Shown here: positions 19,300-29,439 of the stretch, in pieces
Numbering within the stretch: the stretch's first letter is position 1
Layout: each line of letters opens with the position of its first letter
Source of the DNA: Flavobacterium sp.
Lineage (GTDB): Bacteria; Bacteroidota; Bacteroidia; Flavobacteriales; Flavobacteriaceae
Assembly (NCBI RefSeq): GCF_027533505.1
Contig: NZ_JAPZUB010000003.1
Span: 1-64,000, forward strand
DNA: 64,000 nt
Direction: 5' to 3'
Position numbers and translations under genes: made by a program
The notes under the pieces: generated by a model
What the model saw: the letters and a program-made list of their open reading frames with translations, nothing else
What the model was told of the DNA's origin: nothing
Database searches by the model: none

Positions 19300-19956
19300 A
19301 TGAAAAAGAATTTAGTGCTCTTCGTCCTTTTTGTTTTGCCCATCGTGGCTTACTTGTTCTTTGCCTCTGGCGTCAACAGCTTTGCGAAGTTACCTACTAT
19401 TACCCCTACTATTCCTGACCTTCAAGAATGGAAAACCACAGAAGGGAAATCAGTGACCTTAAACAATAAAATTACCATCTTAGGATTTATCGGTTATGAT
19501 GTCGAGCACCACAAAGGCGGTTTTTTTAATTTGTATGAAAAAATTTATGCCCGCAACAAAGAGTTTAAGGACTTCCAAATGGTGATGGTTTTTCCCGAAG
19601 GGACCGAGGCTGAAGTGACCAAGTTACAAACCAGTTTAAAGAAGTTAGGGCCTCAGGAAAATTGGTGGTTTGTTTTTGGCTCCCCCGAATCGATAAAAAG
19701 CTACTACAGCAAATTACAATTACAGGGCAGTCTCAATGAAAAATTAGGTACTCCCAACGTGTATATTGTAGATAAGAAGCGCAATTTGAGAGGACGAAAA
19801 GGGAAAAATAAAAAAGGGGAAGAGGAATACCAAGAGGGGTATAATACCTTTAAAGTATCCGACCTTTATAATAACATGATCGATGATGTGAAAGTCATTC
19901 TCGCAGAATACCGTTTAGCTCTTAAAAAGAATAACAAAGCCAATCGAAAAATCTAG
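19300..19956 (+). CDS. membrane-anchored thioredoxin-fold-like protein lacking cysteines (SCO neighbour)
   Basis: N-terminal TM; ITILGFIGYDVEHH...FQMVMVFPEGTEAEV...GTPNVYIVDKKRNLRGRKG resembles the SCO/thioredoxin fold but has no Cys. Confidence 0.55.
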   Translation: MKKNLVLFVLFVLPIVAYLFFASGVNSFAKLPTITPTIPDLQEWKTTEGKSVTLNNKITILGFIGYDVEHHKGGFFNLYEKIYARNKEFKDFQMVMVFPEGTEAEVTKLQTSLKKLGPQENWWFVFGSPESIKSYYSKLQLQGSLNEKLGTPNVYIVDKKRNLRGRKGKNKKGEEEYQEGYNTFKVSDLYNNMIDDVKVILAEYRLALKKNNKANRKI

Positions 19957-19957
19957 T

Positions 19958-20650
19958 ATGAAAAACAAATCGTATATCGGTATATCGTTTATTATCTTGA
20001 TTTTCGGGATAATTTTTATACCCAAAATCGTTGATCGCATTAAAAATGGACAAACCGTTCAAAATGACCGTATGAGTTTGTCCAATGAAATCAAAGATGA
20101 AGCAGCCAAAAAGACCTTGGTTGTGATGGGGCAAGTACCCCAATTTTCACTTACTAACCAAGACAATAAAAATATTACTCAGGATTCATACAAAGGAAAA
20201 GTCTACGTTTTAGAATTCTTTTTCGCTAGTTGTCCAAGTATTTGCCCAGTGATGAATAAAAATATGTTGAAATTACAACAGCAATTTGGTAAGAATCCCG
20301 ATTTTGCCATCGCTTCGATAACCATAGATCCTGAAAAAGATACTGCAGAAGTATTGAAAGAACATGCACAATCATTAGGGGTTACCATGAAAAATTGGCA
20401 TTTTCTAACGGGAGATAAAGCAACTATTTTTGATTTGTCCAATAAAGGGTTTAACATTTATGCTGGGGAATCCAAAGACAAAGTCAATGGCGGTTTTGAG
20501 CATTCTGGTTTGTTTGCATTGATCGATAAAAAAGGAAATATACGCTGCCGTCGCGATGCTCAAGGAAATCCGATTTTGTATTACGACGGTTTGGAAGCCC
20601 CTGGCATTAAAGCCATCAGTGAAGACATACAACGCTTATTAAATGAATAA
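19958..20650 (+). CDS. SCO family copper chaperone (SCO1/SenC)
   Basis: YVLEFFFASCPSICPVMNKNMLKLQQQF (CxxxC), ASITIDPEKDTAEVLKEHAQSLG, FEHSGLFALIDKKGNIR. Confidence 0.95.
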   Translation: MKNKSYIGISFIILIFGIIFIPKIVDRIKNGQTVQNDRMSLSNEIKDEAAKKTLVVMGQVPQFSLTNQDNKNITQDSYKGKVYVLEFFFASCPSICPVMNKNMLKLQQQFGKNPDFAIASITIDPEKDTAEVLKEHAQSLGVTMKNWHFLTGDKATIFDLSNKGFNIYAGESKDKVNGGFEHSGLFALIDKKGNIRCRRDAQGNPILYYDGLEAPGIKAISEDIQRLLNE

Positions 20651-20652
20651 TT

Positions 20653-21198
20653 ATGGACGTTAAACCTACATTAGAAACTAAATTTAAAACACCGATTATC
20701 GTTGTTTCTATTCTTATCCCGATTGTCGTCGCGGTATTGTTTTCTTTCAAGTTGAAGGACTTTGGAATCAATGTAGAACCGCTCTCTTTTTTACCGCCTA
20801 TTTATGCAGGAATCAATGCGGTTACAGCAGTATTGTTGGTATGGGCGGTGCTTGCAATAAAAAATGGAAATCGCAAAACACATGAGCGTTTGATGACTGC
20901 TGCGATTGCTTGCTCTGTCGTGTTTTTGGTGATGTATGTTGCCTATCATCTTACTTCCGAATCGACTAAGTTTGGCGGTGAAGGAGACATTCGCTATGTT
21001 TACTTCTTTATCTTGATAAGTCATATCGTTTTGTCGGTAGCGATCATTCCTTTGGTTTTATTTACCTATGTTCGCGCCTTATCGCAACAGTTTGACCGCC
21101 ACCGTAAATTGGCCAAAATCACTTTTCCGTTGTGGTTGTATGTAGCCGTGACGGGTGTTATTGTATATGTAATGATTGCACCGTATTATGCGCATTAA
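20653..21198 (+). CDS. DUF420 family membrane protein
   Basis: AINAVTAVLLVWAVLAIKNGNRKTHERLMTAAIACSVVFLVMYVAYH..., characteristic of DUF420 proteins beside SCO1 genes. Confidence 0.88.
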   Translation: MDVKPTLETKFKTPIIVVSILIPIVVAVLFSFKLKDFGINVEPLSFLPPIYAGINAVTAVLLVWAVLAIKNGNRKTHERLMTAAIACSVVFLVMYVAYHLTSESTKFGGEGDIRYVYFFILISHIVLSVAIIPLVLFTYVRALSQQFDRHRKLAKITFPLWLYVAVTGVIVYVMIAPYYAH

Positions 21199-21424
21199 TA
21201 ATCGTTTGTTTTTCGCACTTTTTCTGCTCCTTTCGACAACTCCGTCAGCCCAAGGACAGTGTGCCATGTGTCGAGCGTCTTTAGAAAGTTCAGGAAATGT
21301 GGTCAAAGCCGAAGCAGTCAATGACGGAATCGTTTACCTTATGGTGTTTCCGTATATTCTTGTGGCTGTAGTGGGCTATGTGGTATACAGTATGTTTCGT
21401 CGGAAAAAGGTCAAGACGACTTAA
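21188..21424 (+). CDS. small CxxC membrane protein, function unknown
   Basis: About 78 aa: signal peptide, QCAMCRASLESS motif, one TM, basic tail; start overlaps the DUF420 stop. Confidence 0.7.
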   Translation: MRINNRLFFALFLLLSTTPSAQGQCAMCRASLESSGNVVKAEAVNDGIVYLMVFPYILVAVVGYVVYSMFRRKKVKTT

Positions 21425-22809
21425 TCCATTCCGTCTACACGGACATTCATTTTTCCACTTCCATTAATGAAAGCAATGATAAAATCGTCCGTGAGTTCTA
21501 TTTTATCAAAGTCCAACTCCAAAATCGATCCATTCACAAACACGCCTTTCATGGGCGAATAGTTGTTTAGGTAAGTTAAAAGATTCTTTTTTCCCTCCTC
21601 CATGTTAGGCTGTATCGAGTAGCGGCATTGCGCTTGTATTTTGCGTAAAATGTATCCTTGCAACAACCAATTTGCAGTCTTGGTTAGAATCCCTTTCGTG
21701 TTTAACACATAGTCCATTTCTTCAAAGTAAATTTCTTTGGAAACCGCATCATATTTGGGTATCCCACTCAAATAAATGGTCCCGTTGAGACTGCCCGCTA
21801 AGTCCAATGCAATAATCATACGGCCATCTTTGCCCCATAATTCAACATTTTGAACTGTTATCACGCGTGAACCGGACTTAAATTCTTGCCCTTTAAAATT
21901 ACCTGTTATGATTTTTGAGGCATTGTCATAGGTTGTAATCGCGGCAATACTAACTACGGTTTTATCTCCCACCATTCGTGCCGATTTGAATCCGATGCTT
22001 TCACGGTCAATCCCTTTTTTGGGTTGCTGTCCCACCCAAGTCGTCATGCCGCATTTTAATCCCAGGTTCATGGTAATCTTGGTTTTGTCCAAAATAGCAT
22101 CGGTAACTTGAACTTCATTGGGTTGCAATTTAAACCAAGCTTGGTAAGTTTCACTAGTGAGGATAGGATTACTAAGGGTTTCTAATACATTTAGCACATA
22201 GGGTTTAAAATCACAGGATTTAGTAATGGCTTCATCGATTTTTTGGGCAATCTTTTTCTTAAACAACGATAAAGCAGGACTAATCAAATACGTTATCGGA
22301 ACCTTTTTACCAGCCACAGTCATCGTGGGACTCTCCTGCCACGCGATGTCCTCAATAATCGACTGGGTTCTTAGTTTCCAATTGGAGAGTTGCACTTGAC
22401 TGCTCAAGGTAATTACGCCGTTTAAATCAAATTCTTTGGTGTCATTTAATCCCAGAAAATCAGTGCCATACTTATAATTGACCCAAATCTTTAGGGGGAG
22501 CACCGATTTAATTTTCCCCTGATTTTCTTGCAAGCGAATAGGGGCTGTTTTCCAGATCTTCATTTGAATGTTGTCGTCTTGCAAATTAGGGTCTTCATAC
22601 ACCAATTCGGCAAGGGTTTTATTCAATTGCTTTTCAATTTCAGTAAGCGTAATCTCCAGCGGCATGCTCACCATCGAACTCGTTGTTTTGTAGGCAAAGT
22701 CGGGATTGTTGCTGCGAACGGGTTTTTCGGCCAAAATTTTTTGAGGACCCGAACATGAGGTGGTGATAAGACAGAGAACAAGCGGCAATACGAGGTAACG
22801 TAGTTTCAT
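21421..22809 (-). CDS. DUF4403 family lipoprotein
   Basis: Start MKLRYLVLPLVLCLITTSCSG (lipobox); IRLQENQGKIKSVLPLKIWVNYKYGTD and other DUF4403-like features. Confidence 0.75.
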   Translation of the reverse strand: MKLRYLVLPLVLCLITTSCSGPQKILAEKPVRSNNPDFAYKTTSSMVSMPLEITLTEIEKQLNKTLAELVYEDPNLQDDNIQMKIWKTAPIRLQENQGKIKSVLPLKIWVNYKYGTDFLGLNDTKEFDLNGVITLSSQVQLSNWKLRTQSIIEDIAWQESPTMTVAGKKVPITYLISPALSLFKKKIAQKIDEAITKSCDFKPYVLNVLETLSNPILTSETYQAWFKLQPNEVQVTDAILDKTKITMNLGLKCGMTTWVGQQPKKGIDRESIGFKSARMVGDKTVVSIAAITTYDNASKIITGNFKGQEFKSGSRVITVQNVELWGKDGRMIIALDLAGSLNGTIYLSGIPKYDAVSKEIYFEEMDYVLNTKGILTKTANWLLQGYILRKIQAQCRYSIQPNMEEGKKNLLTYLNNYSPMKGVFVNGSILELDFDKIELTDDFIIAFINGSGKMNVRVDGMD

Positions 22810-22938
22810 GAAAAACGAAATTAATTTGGATGTGAATGTAACAAAAAAAGCGGAATGACGTCTGATAAGCAAACAAAATTGGATAGGAATTAAAGCAGTT
22901 CTTCTACTTTTGCTGTTCCAAGAAATCTTCAGAGGTTT

Positions 22939-24381
22939 ATGAATAAATGGATTATAAAAACCGTGCTATGGGTGTTTTTGTGTAGCGCCTTTCAGGGGTG
23001 GGGACAAACCAAAACCTGGACGCTTCGTGAATGTGTTGATTATGCATTGAAAAATAATATTTCTATCAAACAATCAGAACTGGATTTGCAAAATGGACGT
23101 GTCGCTAAAAAAGATGCGATAGGTAATTTTTTACCTACCCTAAATGCCAGTGCCTCCCATTCGTGGAATATTGGTTTGAACCAAAATATCACCACGGGTT
23201 TGTTGGAAAATCAAACCATTCAGTTCACGTCTGCCGGACTTAATTCAAGTGTGGCGATTTACAACGGGTTACAAAATATGAATCAATTGAAGCGCGCCCG
23301 ATTAACCATTTTGGCCGCACAATATCAGTTGAATAAAATGCAGGACGATGTAGCGTTGAACGTTGCCAATTCGTATTTGCAAATTCTTTTTAATAAAGAA
23401 AATTTAAAAGTACAACAAGAGCAATTGGCCAATGATGAAAAACAGTTGCTTCGTGCAAGTGAAATGGTTAAATCGGGGATGATTCCACGTGGCGACTTAC
23501 TCGATGCAGAAGCTACAGTAGCAGCCGATCGCCAACGGGTAATTGCCGCACAAAACACGTTGTTTTTGTCCAAATTAAGTTTGGCGCAATTGCTGCAATT
23601 GGATGATTTTCGCAATTTTGATATTGCTGAGGCTAACTATGAGCCGTCGTTGAGTCCAACACTCTCAGAAAGTCCAGAAACGATTGTCAAAAAAGCTTTG
23701 GGAGAACGCGTGGAGTTGAAAATTGCACGTACCAATTTAGAGGCTGCCGAACGCGATTTGAAGATTTCCAAAGGGGCCTTGCAACCCAGCATCAACGGAT
23801 TTTATAGTTTCAGTACCCGTGCTTCCAATCAACGGCGTATTTCCAGTTTTATAGTCGACCCCAACAATCCTACTAATACCATCGGATTTGTTCCAAGTAC
23901 CGGCGAAGCGGTAGTGGCGCCTAATTTTATTCCCATTCAAGGAAATCCATTGCCCTATTTTGATCAGTTTAGTCAATTTAAAGGGAATAGTTTTGGGGTT
24001 CAAATGACGATTCCCATCTTAAATGGATTCCGGTCTTCCAATGCGGTGACACGGGCACGAATCGCTTTAGAACGCGCCCGAACCAATGAAAAACAAACTT
24101 CCCTCGATTTGGAGCGAACCGTTTATACAGCCATCACGGATGCCAAAGGAGCGCTACAAGCTTATGAATCGGCGCAAACGGCCCTGAATGCAAGAAAATT
24201 GGCCTTTGACTATGCAAAAGAGCGTTTTAATGTTGGACTTTCTAATAGTTTTGAGTTGAGTCAAGCGCAAACCTTGTACACCAATGCGCAATCGGATTTG
24301 GTACGTACGAAGTATGACTATATTTTTAAAGTTAAAGTTGTCGAATTTTATTTTGGAATTCCCATTGTGGAGAAATTATAA
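22939..24381 (+). CDS. TolC family outer membrane efflux protein
   Basis: WTLRECVDYALKNNISIKQSELDLQNGRVAKKDAIGNFLPTLNASAS and coiled-coil OEP repeats. Confidence 0.93.
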   Translation: MNKWIIKTVLWVFLCSAFQGWGQTKTWTLRECVDYALKNNISIKQSELDLQNGRVAKKDAIGNFLPTLNASASHSWNIGLNQNITTGLLENQTIQFTSAGLNSSVAIYNGLQNMNQLKRARLTILAAQYQLNKMQDDVALNVANSYLQILFNKENLKVQQEQLANDEKQLLRASEMVKSGMIPRGDLLDAEATVAADRQRVIAAQNTLFLSKLSLAQLLQLDDFRNFDIAEANYEPSLSPTLSESPETIVKKALGERVELKIARTNLEAAERDLKISKGALQPSINGFYSFSTRASNQRRISSFIVDPNNPTNTIGFVPSTGEAVVAPNFIPIQGNPLPYFDQFSQFKGNSFGVQMTIPILNGFRSSNAVTRARIALERARTNEKQTSLDLERTVYTAITDAKGALQAYESAQTALNARKLAFDYAKERFNVGLSNSFELSQAQTLYTNAQSDLVRTKYDYIFKVKVVEFYFGIPIVEKL

Positions 24382-24386
24382 CAATC

Positions 24387-25676
24387 ATGAGTAGAAAAAA
24401 AATCTTTTTATGGGGTGGTATTGTCTTAGGAGTAATCATCGTATTAATGGTGTTGTCTTCCAAAGGTGTTTTTGGTAGCCGTGAAGAATTGAAAGAAGTG
24501 GAAGTGGCCAAAGTAGATGAAATAACGATTATCGAAACGGTCTCGGCTACAGGAAAAATACAACCCGAAATTGAAGTGAAAGTATCTTCTCAAGTGTCAG
24601 GAGAAATTATTGCTTTACCCGTAAAAGAGGGGCAAATTGTGAAAAAAGGAGATTTGTTGGTCAAAATTAACCCCGACATTTATACCTCCGGGTTAAACCG
24701 CACCGTTTCCAATTATGCGGGAACCAAGGCGGGACTTTCACAAGCAGATGCTTCTTTTAAAGAGGCGCAAGCGAGTTATGAGCGCAGCAAATCATTGTTT
24801 GAAAAAGGAATCATTTCTCGTGCCGATTGGGACAAAGCGATTGCAGCCTTTGAAGTAGCCAAAGCCAACAAACAATCGGCGTATTACAACGTACAGAGTG
24901 CTAATGCCTCAGTCGTCGAAGCCAAGGATAACTTAGGCCGCACCACCATTTATGCACCCGCCGATGGTACAATTTCGGTACTCAATGTTGAGTTAGGAGA
25001 AAAGATTTTAGGAACCCAACAAATGGCTGGAACCGAATTGCTTCGCGTGGCCAATTTAAACAATATGGAGGTTGAAGTCGATGTGAATGAAAATGATATC
25101 GTAAAAGTCAATATCGGTGATGAGACCAATATCCAAGTCGATGCGTATTTGAAAAAAGAATTTAAAGGGGTAGTCACCAGTATATCAAACTCAGCCAGTA
25201 CCGGAACGACCGCCGATCAGGTGACCAATTTCAAAGTAAAAGTGCGAATTCTTAAAGAGTCGTATGAAGATTTACTAAAAGGGAAACCCGCAACGTATTC
25301 ACCTTTTCGCCCAGGAATGACAGCTACTGTTGATATCATTACCAAACGGAAAGAAAAAATCATAGGCGTACCGATCAGTGCTGTTGTGGTTAAATCAGAT
25401 ACACTGCCCAAATCTATACTAGATGTTCCCGAAGATGAGGAAGCCGCCAAAACAGAAAAAGTAAAATCGAAGTCGGATAAAAAACTAGAATGTGTTTTCG
25501 TAAAGGTCAAAGACAAAGCCCGAATCCGTGTGGTAAAAACGGGTATTCAAGACGATACCAATATCGAAATTCTTACGGGATTGAAAAAAGGCGATGAAGT
25601 CATTATCGGACCTTACAATACCGTCTCCAAGGACTTAAATTCGGGCGATAAAGTGAAACTTAAATCAAAAGTTTAA
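24387..25676 (+). CDS. HlyD/MacA-type efflux periplasmic adaptor subunit
   Basis: VSATGKIQPEIEVKVSSQVSGEIIALPVKEGQIVKKGDLLVKINPDIY, coiled-coil, APADGTISVLNVELGEKI, directly after tolC. Confidence 0.93.
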   Translation: MSRKKIFLWGGIVLGVIIVLMVLSSKGVFGSREELKEVEVAKVDEITIIETVSATGKIQPEIEVKVSSQVSGEIIALPVKEGQIVKKGDLLVKINPDIYTSGLNRTVSNYAGTKAGLSQADASFKEAQASYERSKSLFEKGIISRADWDKAIAAFEVAKANKQSAYYNVQSANASVVEAKDNLGRTTIYAPADGTISVLNVELGEKILGTQQMAGTELLRVANLNNMEVEVDVNENDIVKVNIGDETNIQVDAYLKKEFKGVVTSISNSASTGTTADQVTNFKVKVRILKESYEDLLKGKPATYSPFRPGMTATVDIITKRKEKIIGVPISAVVVKSDTLPKSILDVPEDEEAAKTEKVKSKSDKKLECVFVKVKDKARIRVVKTGIQDDTNIEILTGLKKGDEVIIGPYNTVSKDLNSGDKVKLKSKV

Positions 25677-25682
25677 TTCCTC

Positions 25683-26342
25683 ATGGCTTTATTGTTGTGT
25701 TTGGAAACGGCTACCCGAAATTGTTCAGTAGCCTTAGTCCGAGACGGTCAGGTAATCGCAGTACGAGAACATGCTGAAGAGGGCTATACCCATGCTGAAA
25801 AGCTCCATGTATTTATAGAAGATGTTCTTCAGGAGGCTGGGGTCTTGGCGTCCGAATTGAATGCCGTTGCGGTGAGTAAAGGCCCTGGATCGTATACCGG
25901 ACTTCGTATTGGTGTTTCGGCAGCCAAAGGATTGTGTTACGCCTTGCAAATTCCATTGATTAGCGTGTCTACGTTACAAATTCTCGCTCATGCGACTTCA
26001 GTAGATGAAGGTTATATCATTCCGCTTATCGATGCGCGTCGCATGGAGGTATATACAGCGGTTTTTGACGCGTATGGGAAACCGTTAAGTGCGGTAGAAG
26101 CGATGATTTTAAGTGAAACATCTTTTGAAGCATGGCCCGGGCCTTGTACGTTTGTAGGCGATTGTTTGCCCAAAGCCAAAACCGTACTTTCCCAGCCGCG
26201 TTTTCAATTTTTGGAAGCCATTACATTCCCCTCTGCGCAAACTATGGCTGAACTTGCAGCAACCCTTTACCAAGAAAAACAGTTCGAAGATGTGGCGTAT
26301 TTTGAGCCGTTTTACCTCAAAAACTTTATGGTAAATCCCTAA
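25683..26342 (+). CDS. tsaB: tRNA threonylcarbamoyladenosine biosynthesis protein TsaB
   Basis: LLCLETATRNCSVALVRDG, AVSKGPGSYTGLRIGVSAAKGLCYAL. Confidence 0.95.
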   Translation: MALLLCLETATRNCSVALVRDGQVIAVREHAEEGYTHAEKLHVFIEDVLQEAGVLASELNAVAVSKGPGSYTGLRIGVSAAKGLCYALQIPLISVSTLQILAHATSVDEGYIIPLIDARRMEVYTAVFDAYGKPLSAVEAMILSETSFEAWPGPCTFVGDCLPKAKTVLSQPRFQFLEAITFPSAQTMAELAATLYQEKQFEDVAYFEPFYLKNFMVNP

Positions 26343-26345
26343 GCT

Positions 26346-27176
26346 CTAAGCTGGATTTTCACGAACGAAAGGCTGAATGGTAATGTTTTGCGCATCAAAA
26401 GCCGCTTTACATTGCTCAAGGATATCGGAACACACTTCCCCAAAATCATCATTTAGGGTCCAAGGACGAATTCCTAAGTGAATGGCACTATCCGATAAAT
26501 CTTTAACAATCACTTCTGGTGCAGGATCTTTAAGCACTTTTGGATGGTTTTGCATGACTTGTAAAACGGTTTCTTTGGCAGCTTTGATATTGGTTTCATA
26601 CGAAAGCGAAAAGACTAAGTCTGCTCTTCTTTTACCCGCAATCGAAAAATTGGTAATAATTCCGTTGGATAAAATTCCATTGGGAATCATTATAGTTTGG
26701 TTATTTCCCGAAATAAGTTTGGTAACGAATATTTGTATTTCGGTCACCATGCCACTTGCGCCCTGTGCTTCAATCACATCACCTACACGAAAAGGTTTAA
26801 AAAGAATGATCAGTACACCCCCGGCTAAATTGGCCAATGACCCTTGAAGAGACATTCCAATGGCTAAGCCTGCTGCCCCGAGAATGGCGACAAATGAGGT
26901 AGTTTCAATGCCAAGGCGGGAAATAAAGGTGACAAAAAGCAAGGCGCGCAGTCCCCACAAGAGGCAACTCGATAGAAACTCAGCCAACGTGACTTCCATT
27001 TCTTTTCGGGCCATGATTTTTTTGGCCAAACGGGTTATAAAACGAATTGCATAGAGTCCTAAAACCAATACAACTAATGACGAAACTAGGCGAGGGGCAT
27101 AGTCAATCAGCACGTTGTAAAATTCAATAGAGTAATCTTTTACAGATGAAACATAGAGTGCTCCCACTGTACGCAT
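26346..27176 (-). CDS. mechanosensitive ion channel (MscS) family protein
   Basis: AILGAAGLAIGMSLQGSLANLAGGVLIILFKPFRVGDVIEAQG, FVTKLISGNNQTIMIPNG. Confidence 0.95.
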   Translation of the reverse strand: MRTVGALYVSSVKDYSIEFYNVLIDYAPRLVSSLVVLVLGLYAIRFITRLAKKIMARKEMEVTLAEFLSSCLLWGLRALLFVTFISRLGIETTSFVAILGAAGLAIGMSLQGSLANLAGGVLIILFKPFRVGDVIEAQGASGMVTEIQIFVTKLISGNNQTIMIPNGILSNGIITNFSIAGKRRADLVFSLSYETNIKAAKETVLQVMQNHPKVLKDPAPEVIVKDLSDSAIHLGIRPWTLNDDFGEVCSDILEQCKAAFDAQNITIQPFVRENPA

Positions 27177-27180
27177 AGTA

Positions 27181-28035
27181 TTAAATATTTTTAAGGTTGA
27201 TAATTTCCTGTTCGGTTAGCGGTCGGAAAAATCCACGGGGTAAGTTCTTTTTTGTTAATCCAGCAAACGAAACACGGTCTACTTTAAGCACATCATATTT
27301 TAAGGCTTCAAAAAGTGCACGCACTACTTTTACATTGGCAGTACGGAGTTGAATACCGATTTCCGTTTTGGGTTGGTTTTCTATGTAACTAATCTCATCC
27401 ACGTTCACGCGGTGGCCTTCCAAGGTAATTCCTTTAGCAATTGATTCCAAATCTTCATACTTCAGGTTACGGTCCAAACTTACTTGGTAGATCTTGGTGG
27501 CTTTGGGTTGAGGTTTTGAAAATTTTAGTATAATGTCACTGTCATTAGTCAACAGCAATAATCCTGTAGTGTTTTTATCCATGCGTCCCACAGGTTGTAA
27601 TTTGGCGCGGGAAACTCCTTTTAAAAGTTCCAAAACATTGCGAGAGTTTGCGCTATCATCGCCAGAGGTCGTGAAGTTTTTGGGTTTGTTGATGAGGTAA
27701 TATTCTTTTTTTTCTGGGCTAACTTCTGTGCCGTCAAAATTAACAATATCCCCTGGTTTGACTTTATACCCCATTTCAGTAATCACTTCCCCATTAACTT
27801 TCACATTACCCGAACGAATGTAAATGTCGGCATCTCTACGGGAGCAAATCCCAGAGTTGGCAATGTATCGGTTTAAGCGAATCTCATCGGGATTGCTTTT
27901 GGGAGCTGGTGCTGCTTTTTTGGGTGCAGCTGTTTTTCGTGGGGGTTTGGATTCCCGATTAAATTTTGAATTTGAGGTCGGTTTTTTACCAGAGCGGTTG
28001 GAATTCGAACGTTGCATGCACTTACTTTTTGGCAA
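27181..28035 (-). CDS. RsuA/RluB family rRNA pseudouridine synthase
   Basis: S4 domain (IRLNRYIANSGICSRRDADIYI) and PVGRMDKNTTGLLLLTNDSDI; Lys/Pro/Ala-rich N-terminal extension. Confidence 0.93.
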   Translation of the reverse strand: MPKSKCMQRSNSNRSGKKPTSNSKFNRESKPPRKTAAPKKAAPAPKSNPDEIRLNRYIANSGICSRRDADIYIRSGNVKVNGEVITEMGYKVKPGDIVNFDGTEVSPEKKEYYLINKPKNFTTSGDDSANSRNVLELLKGVSRAKLQPVGRMDKNTTGLLLLTNDSDIILKFSKPQPKATKIYQVSLDRNLKYEDLESIAKGITLEGHRVNVDEISYIENQPKTEIGIQLRTANVKVVRALFEALKYDVLKVDRVSFAGLTKKNLPRGFFRPLTEQEIINLKNI

Positions 28036-28069
28036 AGATACTTCTTTTCCTGCGTTATAGGGATACGGA

Positions 28070-28849
28070 TTAAAAATCAGTGGGGATTACAGTGTATTTA
28101 TGGTCTAAAATAGCTTCGAGTACCTGTGGATCGGTATTGGTTAAAAAACGGTGTGAGGGTGGGGTAGTTGGTTTTCGTAAGCCTACAGTTTGTTCCAAAA
28201 CCCGTTGCGTTTGACGCGCTACAGCTTCTCCCGAGTCGATAATGGTGATGTGTGGGGGTAAAATCTTTAGAATTTGCGGAATTAAATAAGGGTAATGGCT
28301 ACATCCTAAAACCAAGTAGTCGATGTTGGCGGCTATCATCGGATGTAAATATTGGTGTAAAAGGGTTTCCATCGCAGGACTATCGATTTGACCGTTTTCT
28401 ATAAGTTCTACCAAACCGTGTCCAATTTGCTCCACAAAAACTACATCTTGGTACTGTTGCATGCTTTGGTGAAATAAAGCGCTGTTTAAGGTGCCTTGCG
28501 TAGCAAGAATTCCAATTTTATGGGTTTTTGAATGTAAGGCTGCGGGTTTAATGGCGGGTTCAATACCGATAAATGGAACGTTATAACTCGCGCGTAATTC
28601 CTGAATGGCGTTGGTGGTCGCAGTGTTGCAAGCGACGACAATGATTTTGCAATGGTGGTCCAATAAAAATTCGGTGTTTTTGCGACTCAAAGCGATGATT
28701 TCAGCTTTGGATTTCACGCCATAAGGAGCATTTTTACTATCGGCGAGGTAAAGTGTTTCTTCGTGCGGTAAAAGTTGGTGAATGGCTTTCCAAATGGATG
28801 TCCCGCCAATTCCCGAATCAAAAAGGCCGATAGGTTGATTATTCTCCAT
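28070..28849 (-). CDS. murI: glutamate racemase
   Basis: IGLFDSGIGGTSIWKAI, VVACNTATTNAI, LVLGCSHYPYL. Confidence 0.96.
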   Translation of the reverse strand: MENNQPIGLFDSGIGGTSIWKAIHQLLPHEETLYLADSKNAPYGVKSKAEIIALSRKNTEFLLDHHCKIIVVACNTATTNAIQELRASYNVPFIGIEPAIKPAALHSKTHKIGILATQGTLNSALFHQSMQQYQDVVFVEQIGHGLVELIENGQIDSPAMETLLHQYLHPMIAANIDYLVLGCSHYPYLIPQILKILPPHITIIDSGEAVARQTQRVLEQTVGLRKPTTPPSHRFLTNTDPQVLEAILDHKYTVIPTDF

Positions 28850-28859
28850 ACACAAAGGT

Positions 28860-28890
28860 ATAAAAAAACCCGAAGGGTTAGCTTCGGGTT
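28860..28890 (-). terminator. Terminator downstream of the short OmpH gene (minus strand)
   Basis: AACCCGAAG-N6-CTTCGGGTT hairpin followed on the minus strand by a T tract. Confidence 0.75.
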
Positions 28891-28908
28891 GTATTGTAGG
28901 GATTTCAA

Positions 28909-29406
28909 TTAAAATCCTAAGTCTTTTTTTACGTCAGCGGTAATGTCTGGACCGTCTGCCAACAATAAGCTAGATACATCCATAACATATTGGTACCCTT
29001 TTGCTTTTCCAACTTTAGAAATAGAGGCTTTAATTTTGTCTACCAATGGCTTCATTAATTCCCCTTCTTTCTTTTGCAAGTCGTTTTGAGCATTTTCTTG
29101 GAAATCGCTGATACGTTTTCCCATATCTTGCATCTCTTGTTGACGTGTTTGGTTAACCGCATCGGATACAGTAGCTACTTCTGCTTCATATTTTTTTGCT
29201 TTCGCTTGGTATTCCTCTACTAAAGTTTTGTATTCCTTACTGTAGTTTTCGCCCAATTTTTCCAATTGTTTACGGGCTTCGATCATAGCAGGCATTTTCG
29301 ACGTAATATCATTGACATCCACATGAGCGGTTTTGGCCTGTGCTTGAGCAGTTTGCATTCCTAATACAGCGACTACGGCTAAAAGGGCATTTTTGAATAG
29401 TTTCAT
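28909..29406 (-). CDS. OmpH/Skp family outer membrane chaperone (short)
   Basis: Signal peptide, AHVDVNDITSKMPAMIEARKQLEKL, coiled-coil, QYVMDVSSLLLADG. Confidence 0.92.
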   Translation of the reverse strand: MKLFKNALLAVVAVLGMQTAQAQAKTAHVDVNDITSKMPAMIEARKQLEKLGENYSKEYKTLVEEYQAKAKKYEAEVATVSDAVNQTRQQEMQDMGKRISDFQENAQNDLQKKEGELMKPLVDKIKASISKVGKAKGYQYVMDVSSLLLADGPDITADVKKDLGF

Positions 29407-29439
29407 CATTTTTAATTTAATTTAGTGAACAATTTTATT

